Positions 1-8,392 of a stretch of 64,000 nt of DNA are shown piece after piece (the first letter of the stretch is position 1; each line of letters opens with the position of its first letter). Location: the NCBI GenBank assembly GCA_965200235.1, contig OZ241339.1, positions 1,798,001-1,862,000 on the forward strand. The letters run 5' to 3'. Both the position numbers and the translations under genes were made by a program. Origin of the DNA: Azotimanducus chitobiosivorans. GTDB taxonomy: Bacteria; Pseudomonadota; Gammaproteobacteria; Pseudomonadales; Azotimanducaceae. The notes beneath the pieces are model-generated. The model was not told the DNA's origin and searched no databases. It saw only the letters and a list, made by a program, of their open reading frames with translations.

Positions 1-944
1 TGTGGAATGCCGCGCGCTTTGTGCTGATGAACACGAAAGACTATGCCCATGGCGCAGGCGATGGCGGACTCGCCGAGCGCTGGATCCGAAGCAGGCTGGC
101 AACGCGCATCAAAGCGTGCCGGCGTGCGTTTGAAGAGTACCGGTTCGACTGGCTCGCAGCGAGCCTCTACGAATTCATCTGGCACGAGTATTGCGACTGG
201 TATTTGGAAGTCGCCAAGCCGAGCTTAAGGGCGGCGGAATCGAATCCCGAATCAGCGGCGGCGACGCAGCGCTGCCTGCTCGAAGTGCTTGAGGCGCTCC
301 TTCGCGCATTGCATCCCTTGATGCCGTTTATCACCGAAGCGCTCTGGCAGCAGATATCCATGCGGCTCGATATTGACGGCGACACTCTGATGCTGCAGCC
401 CTACCCCGCGTTCGATGAGGCTTGGATTGACGAGGACGCGACCGACGACTTTGACTGGATGCGCGCGATCATCACCTTTCTTCGCACCATGCGAAGCGAG
501 CGAGGCTTGCCGCCGGGTGAGCCTTTGCCGGTCTTGCTGCAAGGCCCGGAGCGTGTCACCACGACGGCGAAGCTTCGTCTCGTTGAATTTGAGAGCACCA
601 TTCGTCACTTGGGGCGCGTATCGACAATCGCCTTTCTTGAAGCAGGCGCGTCCGCGCCGCCTTCAGCCTTCGAACTGGTCGGTGATCTCAAGGTCATGGT
701 GCCGCTCGAAGGCGTGCTCGATCTTGATGATGAACGATCCAGAATCGCGAAGGCTGTTCACACGGCTGAACAGGACCTGAAGCGCATCAACGGCAAGCTC
801 GCGAACGCGCAGTTTTTGGAAAAAGCACCGGAGGAGATCGTCAAGGGCGAGCGGCAGAAGGCGCAAATGCTCGAATCACGAGTGGCACGGCTTCAACAGG
901 CACATGCCGCGCTTATGCAGGACACGCCCCCTCCTCCAGACTGA
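1..944 (+). CDS. valS: Valine-tRNA ligase, C-terminal part (partial)
   Basis: The frame is already open at the left edge (reading from base 3), so this is the 3' end of a longer gene; about 313 residues are present. The opening WNAARFVL is the signature at the end of the ValS catalytic core. The all-alpha anticodon-binding domain follows (residues about 40-170, with FIWHEYCDWYLE). The end is a charged C-terminal coiled-coil arm (from about DDERSRIAKAVHTAE to the end) that contacts tRNA-Val in this family. The enzyme charges tRNA-Val in the cytoplasm and is essential. The catalytic HIGH and KMSKS motifs lie outside the window. Family assignment is firm; the full length cannot be judged. Confidence 0.95.
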   Translation, partial: WNAARFVLMNTKDYAHGAGDGGLAERWIRSRLATRIKACRRAFEEYRFDWLAASLYEFIWHEYCDWYLEVAKPSLRAAESNPESAAATQRCLLEVLEALLRALHPLMPFITEALWQQISMRLDIDGDTLMLQPYPAFDEAWIDEDATDDFDWMRAIITFLRTMRSERGLPPGEPLPVLLQGPERVTTTAKLRLVEFESTIRHLGRVSTIAFLEAGASAPPSAFELVGDLKVMVPLEGVLDLDDERSRIAKAVHTAEQDLKRINGKLANAQFLEKAPEEIVKGERQKAQMLESRVARLQQAHAALMQDTPPPPD

Positions 945-972
945 TGTGAAGAATGCGTATGCTTCTTACACA
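945..972. promoter_or_regulatory. Dyad-symmetric candidate operator upstream of the toxin-antitoxin pair
   Basis: Directly after the valS stop codon lies an inverted repeat with arms TGTGAAGAA and TTCTTACACA (one-base indel) around a GCGTATGC centre. It ends 22 bp before the antitoxin start. Toxin-antitoxin operons are usually autorepressed by the antitoxin or the complex at such dyads, so an operator role is a reasonable inference. It could instead contribute to valS 3' end formation, although no T-tract follows. Confidence 0.4.
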
Positions 973-994
973 TTCATCTCTCGGAAGTCAGTAG

Positions 995-1273
995 ATGGCG
1001 CGCGTTCAATTGGTCATCGCTGACGATGAACAAGCCCAATTCCTTCGACAGGCGCAGTTGGAAGGCTTGTCGCTCAGTGCTTGGCTACTGGCCGCCGCAC
1101 GCGAGCGGATCGAGCGCATGCGTCCTCGTCGTCGATTCCGAAATCCCGAAGACTTGGCGGCTTTTTTTGCCGCTTGCGACGCAGCGGAAAGCAACACTGA
1201 GATGGAACCCGACTGGGAGACTCACAAACAAGCTATTGCCAAGTCCCAGCAGAAAGGACTGCCGAGCGTATGA
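995..1273 (+). CDS. Putative VapB-type antitoxin
   Basis: A 92-residue protein encoded immediately upstream of a PIN-domain toxin, with the two genes overlapping by 4 bp (ATGA), the usual arrangement of antitoxin then toxin. The N-terminal half (VQLVIADDEQAQFLRQAQLEGLS, then SLSAWLLAAARERIE) looks like a short strand followed by helices, compatible with a ribbon-helix-helix DNA-binding fold. The C-terminal half is charged and would be the toxin-wrapping segment. I infer that it neutralises the PIN nuclease and represses the operon, possibly through the dyad just upstream. Assignment rests mainly on position, size and the RHH-like pattern rather than on a recognised family. Confidence 0.7.
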   Translation: MARVQLVIADDEQAQFLRQAQLEGLSLSAWLLAAARERIERMRPRRRFRNPEDLAAFFAACDAAESNTEMEPDWETHKQAIAKSQQKGLPSV

Positions 1274-1653
1274 TTTTTGTGGACACCAACGTGTTTATGT
1301 ACGCAGTGGGGCGGCCGCATCCTCTGCGTGCACACGCGCGCAGGTTCTTTGCCGACGCTTTGGCGCAGCGGATGCCGCTGGCAACCTCCGCAGAGGTGAT
1401 GCAGGAACTCATGCACGCCTACACCTCCGTGGGCTGGCAGGACACCTTGGAGCGGGCGATGTCTCTGATGGACAGCCACGCGGTGACGGTTTGGCCGCTT
1501 GAGAGGGAAGACGTGACGCTGGCGGCTCAGCTGCACACCCGCTTCCCGCATCTTGGCGCTCGCGACCTATGCCACCTTGCGAGCTGCAAGCGTCGGAACG
1601 TGTCCGACATGAAAACTTTTGACAAGGCGCGTGCGACAGCAGTCAGCCCGTAA
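1270..1653 (+). CDS. PIN-domain ribonuclease toxin (VapC-like)
   Basis: A 127-residue PIN-domain protein. The N-terminus MIFVDTNVFMY carries the first catalytic aspartate (D5). EVMQEL supplies the conserved acidic residue in the second motif, and GARDLCHLASCKRRNV with the following KTFD supplies the C-terminal acidic cluster. Family members are Mg2+-dependent endoribonucleases, often cutting tRNA or rRNA, that arrest growth when freed from the antitoxin. The start overlaps the antitoxin stop by 4 bp, implying translational coupling. It is a distant relative of the PIN protein at 42.4-42.8 kb, which has the same length class but clearly different sequence, so the two are not a recent duplication. 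Confidence 0.88.
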   Translation: MIFVDTNVFMYAVGRPHPLRAHARRFFADALAQRMPLATSAEVMQELMHAYTSVGWQDTLERAMSLMDSHAVTVWPLEREDVTLAAQLHTRFPHLGARDLCHLASCKRRNVSDMKTFDKARATAVSP

Positions 1654-1692
1654 AGCCCCATGCCAGTTCATGACGCCCGCAGCGAATAGTCT

Positions 1693-2676
1693 CTAGCGAG
1701 ATAATTTCAACACAATCTTCCCAACGTTCGCATTGGCGCGCATGTGGTTGTGAGCGGCTTCAATCTCGCTGATAGGGAAGACGCGATCAACTTCGACTTG
1801 CAGGCTCGCGTCCTCGAAAGCGGGCCAAACCGTGCTTTGCAGCGCCGACATCACGCGAGACTTGTACTCAACTGAACGATTGCGCAGGGTGGATCCAACG
1901 ATTCGCAGCCGTTTTGTCAGTACCGGCACCAACGACGATTGAATGCGATGCCCGTCCATGAGGCCGATCAGCACGAGCCGCCCATCAAGCGCGAGGCTTG
2001 AGAGATTGTCGTTGTAGTAACTCGCGCCGACGGGATCCAAGATCACATCGACGCCGCGCCCATCAGTCCAGTCCTGGACTTTCTCGACAAAAGAGTCGGC
2101 GTGGCGATCGCACGCGCCCGATGCGCCCAAGTCGAGGCAGCGCGCCATTTTTTCCTCACCACCGACGGTGACATAGCACGGATTGCCGAGAAGCCGGGCA
2201 AGACCAATCGACGCCGTGCCGACACCGCTCGCGCCGGCGTGGACAAGGAACACCTCGCCCGCAGACGCGGCCGCCTCGATATAGAGATTGGCATAGGCCG
2301 TTGCGAATACTTCCGGGATGCCAGCCGCATGTTCAATCGACACGCCCTCCGGCACAGGCAGCACTTGGCCTTCAGAGACTGCGACGAATTCCGCATAGCC
2401 GCCGCCCGAAAGGAGCGCGCACACGGTATCGCCGATGCGAAATGTCTCGCACTGCGCACCGACTTCAACAACCACGCCTGCGCATTCGAGCCCGGGATAT
2501 GGACTCGCGCCAGGCGGCGGTGGATAGCCGCCCGCACACTGCATCAAATCGGCGCGGTTGATGCCCGCGGCGACGACTCGGATCAGAACTTCGCCTTCTC
2601 CGGGCTGTGCATCTTCAACATCTTGCCAAGCGAGCTTTGGCTGCTCGCCTGGCGCTTCGATCACAATCGCTTTCAT
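1693..2676 (-). CDS. NAD(P)H:quinone oxidoreductase, zinc-free MDR family
   Basis: Medium-chain dehydrogenase/reductase of about 327 residues, of the PIG3/TP53I3-like quinone oxidoreductase type. Visible landmarks are the N-terminal GroES-like domain (GINRADLMQCAGGYPPPPG, then YPGLECAGVVVEVG), a Rossmann nucleotide-binding segment (VHAGASGVGTASIGLARLLG) and DVILDPVGASYY. The GINRADLMQ segment is the quinone-oxidoreductase signature and catalytic zinc ligands are missing. It should reduce quinones with NADPH in the cytoplasm. I chose the ATG that gives MKAIVIEAPGEQ; a longer reading frame extends upstream but the extra 54 residues are arginine/serine-rich and overlap hisF. The gene lies 7 bp downstream of hisF and is probably in its transcript. 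Confidence 0.9.
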   Translation of the reverse strand: MKAIVIEAPGEQPKLAWQDVEDAQPGEGEVLIRVVAAGINRADLMQCAGGYPPPPGASPYPGLECAGVVVEVGAQCETFRIGDTVCALLSGGGYAEFVAVSEGQVLPVPEGVSIEHAAGIPEVFATAYANLYIEAAASAGEVFLVHAGASGVGTASIGLARLLGNPCYVTVGGEEKMARCLDLGASGACDRHADSFVEKVQDWTDGRGVDVILDPVGASYYNDNLSSLALDGRLVLIGLMDGHRIQSSLVPVLTKRLRIVGSTLRNRSVEYKSRVMSALQSTVWPAFEDASLQVEVDRVFPISEIEAAHNHMRANANVGKIVLKLSR

Positions 2677-2683
2677 CTGACGC

Positions 2684-3463
2684 TCACCATGACATGCGCA
2701 TATGGACACCGCGCTCGTGCAGCCAAGATTTGAGTTCGCTGACGCGGTAGTCGCCGTAGTGCACCATCGACGCGACCAAGGCCGCATCCGCCTTGCCAGC
2801 CTCAAGCACTTCGAGCAAATGCTCCGGCGTGCCGGCACCGCCAGACGCGATCACCGGGATCCGAACAGCTTCTGAAAGCATGCGTGTGAGCGTGATCTCA
2901 TAGCCGTCGCGTGTGCCGTCGGCGTCAATCGAATTGACGACCAATTCGCCAGCACCGAGCTTCTCGCCATCAAGCGCCCACTGAAGCGCATCGATCCCCA
3001 TTGGGCGGCGTCCGCCGTCGATGACAATCTCATAACCCGACGGGCAATTCGCATCGCCGTCCACGCGCCGAATGTCCATCGACAGCACGAGGTTTTGTGA
3101 CCCGATCGCTTCGGCGCACTCGGCAATCAAGGCCGGCCTTTGCACCGCCGCCGAGTTGACGTTGATTTTCTCGGCGCCTGCGAGGCGCAGGTCGGTCGCG
3201 TCCGAGACGCTGCGAATGCCGCCGCCGACTGACAGCGGAATGAACACTTCAGCGGCCACGGCCTCGACCACATCAAGCAGAATCCGGCGTCGGTCACTCG
3301 ATGCAGTGATGTCGTAGAACACCAGCTCGTCGAGTCCGTCTCGGTAATATTCGCGCGCCTTCTCAACGGGATCGCCAATATCCTTGGTGTCCACAAACTT
3401 GACGCTCTTGGCGAGCTTGCCGTCGCGCACATCCAAACAGGCGATCAAGCGTTTGGTGAGCAC
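2684..3463 (-). CDS. hisF: Imidazole glycerol phosphate synthase, cyclase subunit
   Basis: TIM-barrel cyclase of histidine biosynthesis, about 259 residues from the GTG start. Both catalytic aspartates are recognisable: one in ACLDVRDG near the N-terminus and one in LSMDIRRVDG about residue 130. The phosphate-binding loops LSVGGGIRS and VIASGGAGTPEH are intact. HisF uses ammonia made by HisH to convert PRFAR to IGP and AICAR. I prefer GTG at 3463 (VLTKRLIACLDV), matching the usual family N-terminus; a TTG five codons upstream would only add MGRYA. The gene overlaps hisH by 19 bp, as expected for a heterodimer. hisD and hisG are about 9 kb away, so the his genes are split. Confidence 0.95.
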   Translation of the reverse strand: MLTKRLIACLDVRDGKLAKSVKFVDTKDIGDPVEKAREYYRDGLDELVFYDITASSDRRRILLDVVEAVAAEVFIPLSVGGGIRSVSDATDLRLAGAEKINVNSAAVQRPALIAECAEAIGSQNLVLSMDIRRVDGDANCPSGYEIVIDGGRRPMGIDALQWALDGEKLGAGELVVNSIDADGTRDGYEITLTRMLSEAVRIPVIASGGAGTPEHLLEVLEAGKADAALVASMVHYGDYRVSELKSWLHERGVHMRMSW

Positions 3464-4080
3464 GGCGTACCGTCCCAAGAAGCGAACTGTTCAATCAGCC
3501 GCAGTCCAACGCGACCGCTTTTTTCCGGGTGGAACTGCACGCCGAAGTAGTTCTGCACGCCAAGCGCACAGCAAAAGTCATGTTCGTAGCTGGCCTTCGC
3601 ATAGACGATGGATGCGTCTTCCGGTTGCGGGAAGAAGCTGTGGACGAAGTAGAACGCATCGCCCGATTCGAGACCGTCCAAGAGCGGGTGCGTACGAACT
3701 GGTTTGACTTCATTCCATCCCATGTGCGGCACCTTCAGGCGCTTGTCCGCAAAATCAAAGCGGCGAACTCGACCGGCGATCAGCGCCAAGGTCGGCGTGT
3801 CGCCTTCTTCGGAGTACTCAAGGGAGATTTGCAGACCGAGACAGATGCCGAGCATCGGCGTGCCAGCGTGAAAGGCGTCGATCAGGGCCGCATCAAGCCC
3901 TTCCCGCTTGAGGCTCTTCATCGCGCTCGGCGCCGCGCCGACACCTGGGAAGATGATGCGGCTCGCTTTCGAGACGATGCGCGGATCGGCTGTGATCTTG
4001 GCGGCAAGCCCGACTTCGGCGCAGGCGCGGGCAACGCTTCTCAGGTTGCCCGCGTCATAGTCGATGATGGTTGCGGTCAA
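3445..4080 (-). CDS. hisH: Imidazole glycerol phosphate synthase, glutamine amidotransferase subunit
   Basis: Class I glutamine amidotransferase of 211 residues, the normal HisH size. The nucleophile cysteine is C80 in MLGICLGLQ, the oxyanion-strand region is IIFPGVGAAPSAM, and the catalytic His-Glu pair lies in VQFHPEKSGRVGL near the C-terminus. It hydrolyses glutamine and channels ammonia to HisF in the step that links histidine and purine metabolism. The start codon overlaps the stop of the upstream exported protein by 4 bp and the 3' end overlaps hisF, so the three genes are translationally linked on the minus strand. Confidence 0.96.
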   Translation of the reverse strand: MTATIIDYDAGNLRSVARACAEVGLAAKITADPRIVSKASRIIFPGVGAAPSAMKSLKREGLDAALIDAFHAGTPMLGICLGLQISLEYSEEGDTPTLALIAGRVRRFDFADKRLKVPHMGWNEVKPVRTHPLLDGLESGDAFYFVHSFFPQPEDASIVYAKASYEHDFCCALGVQNYFGVQFHPEKSGRVGLRLIEQFASWDGTPCSPNA

Positions 4081-4937
4081 GAGGCCGGCTTCACAAACTT
4101 CAGCGTCATTCGATTGGACTCGCCGATGGCATCGCGCGCTGCCCGGCCTTCCGAGTCGTCTTGGTCCACGCCAGCGTAGCGGGGCGGCAGCCGCCAGACG
4201 ATGTCTTCTTCTGTTGGCTGATCCTTGTCATTGGCGTTGATGTCAGATTCGGCGGCAAGCTCGAACCCAGCCGCTTCCATCAGGCCCATCACATAGCTGC
4301 GCTTGAGATAGCCGTTCGCGCCGTTCGCCCAGGCATCGGTGCGTTCTTCAGGGGATTCGTGCTGCACGATGCCGACGACGCCGCCGGGCTTGAGGGCATT
4401 CCAAGCGTCCGCGATGGCGGCTTTGAGGTGCGCGCCGTCCTCAGCCGCACGGTTGAGGTTGTGCATGGCGCGGATAAGCAGGAACGCATCGGCGCTTTCC
4501 TGCATGGCTTCGGGGAGCGCACCCAAGGTGAACGCATCGACGCTCGCGCCATCTTCACCTGTCCAGTCCATGGCCTGCGCTGGCCAGTCCGTTAGCCAAG
4601 TCTTTCGCGATGCAAGGAACTCCTCATTGTCATAAACGGCAGCCCAGGCTTCGAGCGGATAGTCGGCGCCGACCACCTTGCCCTCCGGGCCAAGATAAGG
4701 CAGCAGAATCTTCGTATACCAGCCGCTGCGACCCGGCAGTACTTCAACGACCGTCATGCCCGGCTCAATACCGAAGAATTCAAGCGTCTCCTGCGGATGC
4801 CGATGCGCATAGCGCGCTTGCACCGCTTCAGGCTGAGCGGCAAGGACTCCCGCGAGCTTTTCGCTGTCTGCGAAAACGAGCGGAGAAATAGCGGCAGCGA
4901 CGAGTGCAGCTAGCGAGGCGACGAGCGTTTTTGCCAT
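4077..4937 (-). CDS. Exported methyltransferase-like protein (COG4798 type)
   Basis: A 286-residue protein that starts with a signal peptide (MAKTLVASLAALVAAAISPLVFA, cleaved near FA-DS). The mature part begins with a helical EAVQARYAHRHPQETLEFFGI segment. A class I SAM-methyltransferase Rossmann core follows: VVEVLPGRSGWYTKIL for motif I and LKPGGVVGIVQHES for the strand-4/5 region. I recognise this as the COG4798 predicted methyltransferase family, whose members are often predicted to be exported even though SAM is cytoplasmic; the substrate is unknown. I used the ATG with the signal peptide rather than one 19 codons upstream. The 4-bp overlap with hisH suggests co-expression, but no role in histidine synthesis is evident. 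Confidence 0.75.
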   Translation of the reverse strand: MAKTLVASLAALVAAAISPLVFADSEKLAGVLAAQPEAVQARYAHRHPQETLEFFGIEPGMTVVEVLPGRSGWYTKILLPYLGPEGKVVGADYPLEAWAAVYDNEEFLASRKTWLTDWPAQAMDWTGEDGASVDAFTLGALPEAMQESADAFLLIRAMHNLNRAAEDGAHLKAAIADAWNALKPGGVVGIVQHESPEERTDAWANGANGYLKRSYVMGLMEAAGFELAAESDINANDKDQPTEEDIVWRLPPRYAGVDQDDSEGRAARDAIGESNRMTLKFVKPAS

Positions 4938-5206
4938 TTGAATCACTTTGGGTGCGATTGAGGGCGTAATTCTATCAAGAGGTGTGTGTCCCATTTTGAC
5001 TACTGTTCCACGACAACGACTTGTGTGAAACGCTTGGCGACGCTACGAGCCGACCGCGCCAGCGTACTGAGGTGCGGCGGCCAGTCGGCCCGACCCGCCA
5101 CCGCTCCGAAACGCCCCTTCAAAGCAGACTCAACCCCCGGGCATCCCATTATTCCCGATTCCCAAGGAGACATTTCTACTTTGCGTTGACATTGGACCAG
5201 TCGAGT

Positions 5207-5236
5207 TTGACCGCTATCAGCCCACCCAAGTACAAT
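5207..5236 (+). promoter_or_regulatory. Predicted sigma-70 promoter of the rpsL-rpsG-fusA operon
   Basis: A -35 box TTGACC (5207-5212) and a -10 box TACAAT (5231-5236) are separated by 18 bp. This places the start near 5243 and gives a leader of about 28 nt before the rpsL ATG at 5271. A second TTGACA occurs about 20 bp upstream without an obvious partner. No S7-binding or attenuator structure was identified. Confidence 0.55.
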
Positions 5237-5270
5237 GCGTGGTTTTTTTCGCCGCACGAGACCGCAACAC

Positions 5271-5642
5271 ATGGCAACAGTGAGTCAACTCGTCCGCAAG
5301 CCGCGCAAGCGCAAGCCTGAGAAGAGCAAAGTCCCTGCACTGCAGGGCTGCCCGCAGCGACGCGGTGTGTGTACGCGCGTCTACGCCACCACGCCGAAGA
5401 AGCCGAATTCCGCGATGCGCAAGGTCTGCCGGGTGCGCCTCACCAACGGCTACGAAGTCACATCCTACATTGGCGGCGAAGGACACAACCTGCAAGAGCA
5501 TTCGGCAATTTTGATTCGCGGCGGGAGGGTCAAGGACTTGCCCGGCGTGCGCTATCACACGGTTCGCGGCACGCTTGACGCTTCGGGCGTCGGCGATCGT
5601 CGCCAAGGTCGTTCCAAGTACGGGGCCAAGCGACCAAGATAA
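5271..5642 (+). CDS. rpsL: 30S ribosomal protein S12
   Basis: The complete 123-residue S12, starting MATVSQLVRKPRK. The universally conserved loop TTPKKPNSAMRKVCRV and the segment GGRVKDLPGVRYHTVRG are present. The lysines where streptomycin-resistance substitutions normally occur are both lysine here, so the protein reads as wild type. S12 sits at the decoding centre of the small subunit. It is the first gene of a str-type operon with rpsG and fusA. The start chosen is the ATG matching the family N-terminus; an upstream in-frame ATG would add 12 residues lying within the predicted promoter and leader. Confidence 0.99.
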   Translation: MATVSQLVRKPRKRKPEKSKVPALQGCPQRRGVCTRVYATTPKKPNSAMRKVCRVRLTNGYEVTSYIGGEGHNLQEHSAILIRGGRVKDLPGVRYHTVRGTLDASGVGDRRQGRSKYGAKRPR

Positions 5643-5718
5643 TTCGCCCCCACATCGAGTAAGGCCGTGCTGGGCGATGAGCCGAATGCACGGACACCCC
5701 TGAAGAGGAGAGAAGAAG

Positions 5719-6192
5719 ATGCCCAGAAGACGCGTCGCGCAGAAGCGCACCATCTTGCCTGACCCAAAATTCCACGATCAGACAGTTGCCAAGTTCATCA
5801 ATCACTTGATGGTGAGCGGCAAGAAGTCGGTCGCCGAGCGCATCGTCTACGGTGCGTTTGATGTCATCGCAGAGAAGCGACCGGGACAGGACGTGGTGCA
5901 GCTCTTCAAGGATGCCTTGGAAGCCGTCTCGCCGGTAGTCGAGGTGAGGTCACGGCGAGTTGGCGGTGCCACTTATCAGGTGCCGCACGAGGTGCGCGAA
6001 AGCCGCCGCCAAGCACTCGCGATGCGCTGGCTCGTTGATAGCGCGCGTCGGCGCAGCGAAAAATCCATGCACGCACGACTCGCCGGCGAACTGCTCGATG
6101 CCTCAGAAGAGCGCGGCGACGCCTTCAAACGCAAAGAGGACACGCATCGCATGGCAGAAGCCAACCGCGCCTTCTCGCACTATCGCTTCTAG
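5719..6192 (+). CDS. rpsG: 30S ribosomal protein S7
   Basis: Full-length S7 of 157 residues (MPRRRVAQKRTILPDPKF at the start; SRRVGGATYQVPHEV in the conserved RNA-binding core; RMAEANRAFSHYRF at the end). It nucleates assembly of the 30S head and, in many gammaproteobacteria, represses its own operon by binding the mRNA between rpsL and rpsG. A good Shine-Dalgarno sequence (GAGGAGAGAAG, about 5710) precedes the ATG. The 76-bp gap from rpsL could hold an S7 regulatory site, but I could not assign a structure. Confidence 0.99.
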   Translation: MPRRRVAQKRTILPDPKFHDQTVAKFINHLMVSGKKSVAERIVYGAFDVIAEKRPGQDVVQLFKDALEAVSPVVEVRSRRVGGATYQVPHEVRESRRQALAMRWLVDSARRRSEKSMHARLAGELLDASEERGDAFKRKEDTHRMAEANRAFSHYRF

Positions 6193-6229
6193 TACCTCGT
6201 TCACGCCTAACCACCGAAACGGACTCATC

Positions 6230-8323
6230 ATGCCGCGCACCACCCCCCTCAAACGCTATAGAAATATCGGCATCGTCGCTCATGTGGATGCCGGCAAGAC
6301 CACCACCACCGAGCGTGTGCTCTTCTACACGGGCCTGACCCACAAGATCGGCGAAGTCCACGAAGGCAGCGCCGTCATGGACTGGATGGAACAGGAGCAG
6401 GAGCGCGGCATCACCATCACCTCCGCCGCCACCACCTGCTTCTGGGCGGGCATGAACGGCCAGCACCCGCAGCATAGGATCAACATCATCGACACCCCCG
6501 GCCACGTTGACTTCACCATTGAAGTCGAGCGCAGCCTGCGCGTGCTTGACGGCGCGGTCGTTGTCTTTTGCGGCGTGGCGGGCGTTGAACCGCAGTCGGA
6601 AACCGTCTGGCGGCAAGCTAACCGCTATGAAGTGCCGCGCATGGTGTTCGTCAACAAGCTCGATCGCGCCGGCGGCGACTTCCTGCGCGTCGTCGATCAG
6701 ATTCGCACCCGCCTCGGCTCAACGCCTGTGGTCATGCAGCTTCCAATTGGTAGCGAAGAAGCGCTCAAAGGCGTCGTGGATCTGGTGGAAATGAAGGCGC
6801 TCTATTGGAGCGAAGCGGACAAGGGCGCGACCTGCGACATTCAAGACATCCCCGAAGACATGCAGGAAGATGCTGAACACTACCGCGAACTGCTGATGGA
6901 GGCGGCAGCGGAAGCCAATGACGATCTGACCGAACGCTACCTAGAAGAAGGCGAAATCAGCAACGACGATATTCGTCGCGGCATCCGACAAATGACCATT
7001 GAGAACCGCATCGTGCCTGCGCTCTGCGGCTCGGCCTTCAAGTTCAAAGGCGTGCAAGCCATGCTTGATGCCGTGATCGACTATCTGCCTGCGCCCAACG
7101 AAGTCAAAGCCATCGAGGGCGTGCTCGACGATGATGAAACCCAGGCAAGCCGCGAGGCGGACGACGGCGCACCCTTCGCGGCGCTCGCCTTCAAGATCGC
7201 CACCGACCCTTTTGTCGGAACGCTGACCTTTTTCAGGGTCTATTCAGGCGTGCTGAGCTCGGGCGATCAGATATACAACCCGGTGAAATCGCAGAAGTTC
7301 AGGGTCGGGCGCATGGTGCAGATGCATTCGAATCAGCGTGAAGAGATCAAGGAAGTGCGAGCGGGCGACATCGCGGCGGCAGTGGGCCTCAAGAACGTCA
7401 CGACCGGCGATACGCTCTGCAACATCAACGACTCCATCACGCTTGAGCGAATGGACTTCCCGGAGCCAGTGATCTCAGTCGCGGTTGAGCCCAAATCGGT
7501 CGCCGACCAGGAAAAGATGTCGATTGCGCTTGGCAAGCTGGCGCAGGAGGACCCGTCGTTCCGGGTGACGACCGACGAAGAGTCCGGCCAGACCATCATC
7601 TCCGGCATGGGTGAGCTGCACCTCGACATCATTGTGGATCGCATGAAACGCGAGTTCTCAGTCGAAGCCAATATCGGCAAGCCGCAGGTCGCCTACCGCG
7701 AGACGATCCGCTCTACCGTCGAGCAGGAAGGCAAGTACATCCGCCAGTCAGGTGGTCGCGGCCAATACGGTCACGTGTGGCTGCGCATCGAGCCCTTTGA
7801 ATCTGAGGATGGCGCGACCTACGAGTTCGAAGAGACCATTGTCGGCGGTGTCGTGCCGCGCGAGTATATTCCGGCAGTGGACAAGGGCATCCGAGAACAG
7901 CTTGAAAACGGCGTGCTCGCAGGCTACCCGCTGATCGGCGTCAAAGCCACGCTCTACGATGGCTCGTTCCACGAAGTGGACTCCAGCGAAGTCGCGTTTA
8001 AGATCGCTGGCGCGCAAGCCTTGCGGGAAGGCGCGCTCAAAGCCTCGCCGGTGCTGTTGGAACCGATTATGAACGTTGAAGTCGTGACGCCGGAAGACTA
8101 TATGGGCGATGTCGTTGGCGACCTCAATCGACGACGCGGCCTCATTGAAGGCATGGACGAGAACCCTTCGGGCAAGGTCATCCGCGCCGCCGTGCCGCTC
8201 GCCGAGATGTTCGGCTACTCGACCGACCTTCGAAGCGCCACCCAAGGTCGTGCGACTTTCACCATGGAATTCGCCCAGTATGGCGAAGTACCGAAGAATA
8301 TCGCCGAAGGGATCATGAATTGA
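6230..8323 (+). CDS. fusA: Translation elongation factor G
   Basis: A 697-residue EF-G, the usual size. Domain I starts at MPRTTPLKRYRNIGI with the P-loop AHVDAGKTTTTE, the switch II motif DTPGHVDFT and NKLD (NKxD). Domain IV carries GGRGQYGHVWLRIEP, and SATQGRATFTMEF lies in the C-terminal domain. It catalyses GTP-dependent translocation and, with RRF, ribosome recycling. The ATG 38 bp after rpsG is the family start; an upstream in-frame extension would overlap rpsG and is rejected. The gene that normally follows fusA in this operon (tuf) is absent; a truncated sulfatase-like sequence follows instead. Confidence 0.99.
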   Translation: MPRTTPLKRYRNIGIVAHVDAGKTTTTERVLFYTGLTHKIGEVHEGSAVMDWMEQEQERGITITSAATTCFWAGMNGQHPQHRINIIDTPGHVDFTIEVERSLRVLDGAVVVFCGVAGVEPQSETVWRQANRYEVPRMVFVNKLDRAGGDFLRVVDQIRTRLGSTPVVMQLPIGSEEALKGVVDLVEMKALYWSEADKGATCDIQDIPEDMQEDAEHYRELLMEAAAEANDDLTERYLEEGEISNDDIRRGIRQMTIENRIVPALCGSAFKFKGVQAMLDAVIDYLPAPNEVKAIEGVLDDDETQASREADDGAPFAALAFKIATDPFVGTLTFFRVYSGVLSSGDQIYNPVKSQKFRVGRMVQMHSNQREEIKEVRAGDIAAAVGLKNVTTGDTLCNINDSITLERMDFPEPVISVAVEPKSVADQEKMSIALGKLAQEDPSFRVTTDEESGQTIISGMGELHLDIIVDRMKREFSVEANIGKPQVAYRETIRSTVEQEGKYIRQSGGRGQYGHVWLRIEPFESEDGATYEFEETIVGGVVPREYIPAVDKGIREQLENGVLAGYPLIGVKATLYDGSFHEVDSSEVAFKIAGAQALREGALKASPVLLEPIMNVEVVTPEDYMGDVVGDLNRRRGLIEGMDENPSGKVIRAAVPLAEMFGYSTDLRSATQGRATFTMEFAQYGEVPKNIAEGIMN

Positions 8324-8392
8324 TCTACTACTAAAGCAGTGTCCGGAACCCATGCGGGCGCAGGCTCCTAGGGTGTTGCCGACGAGTGTGTC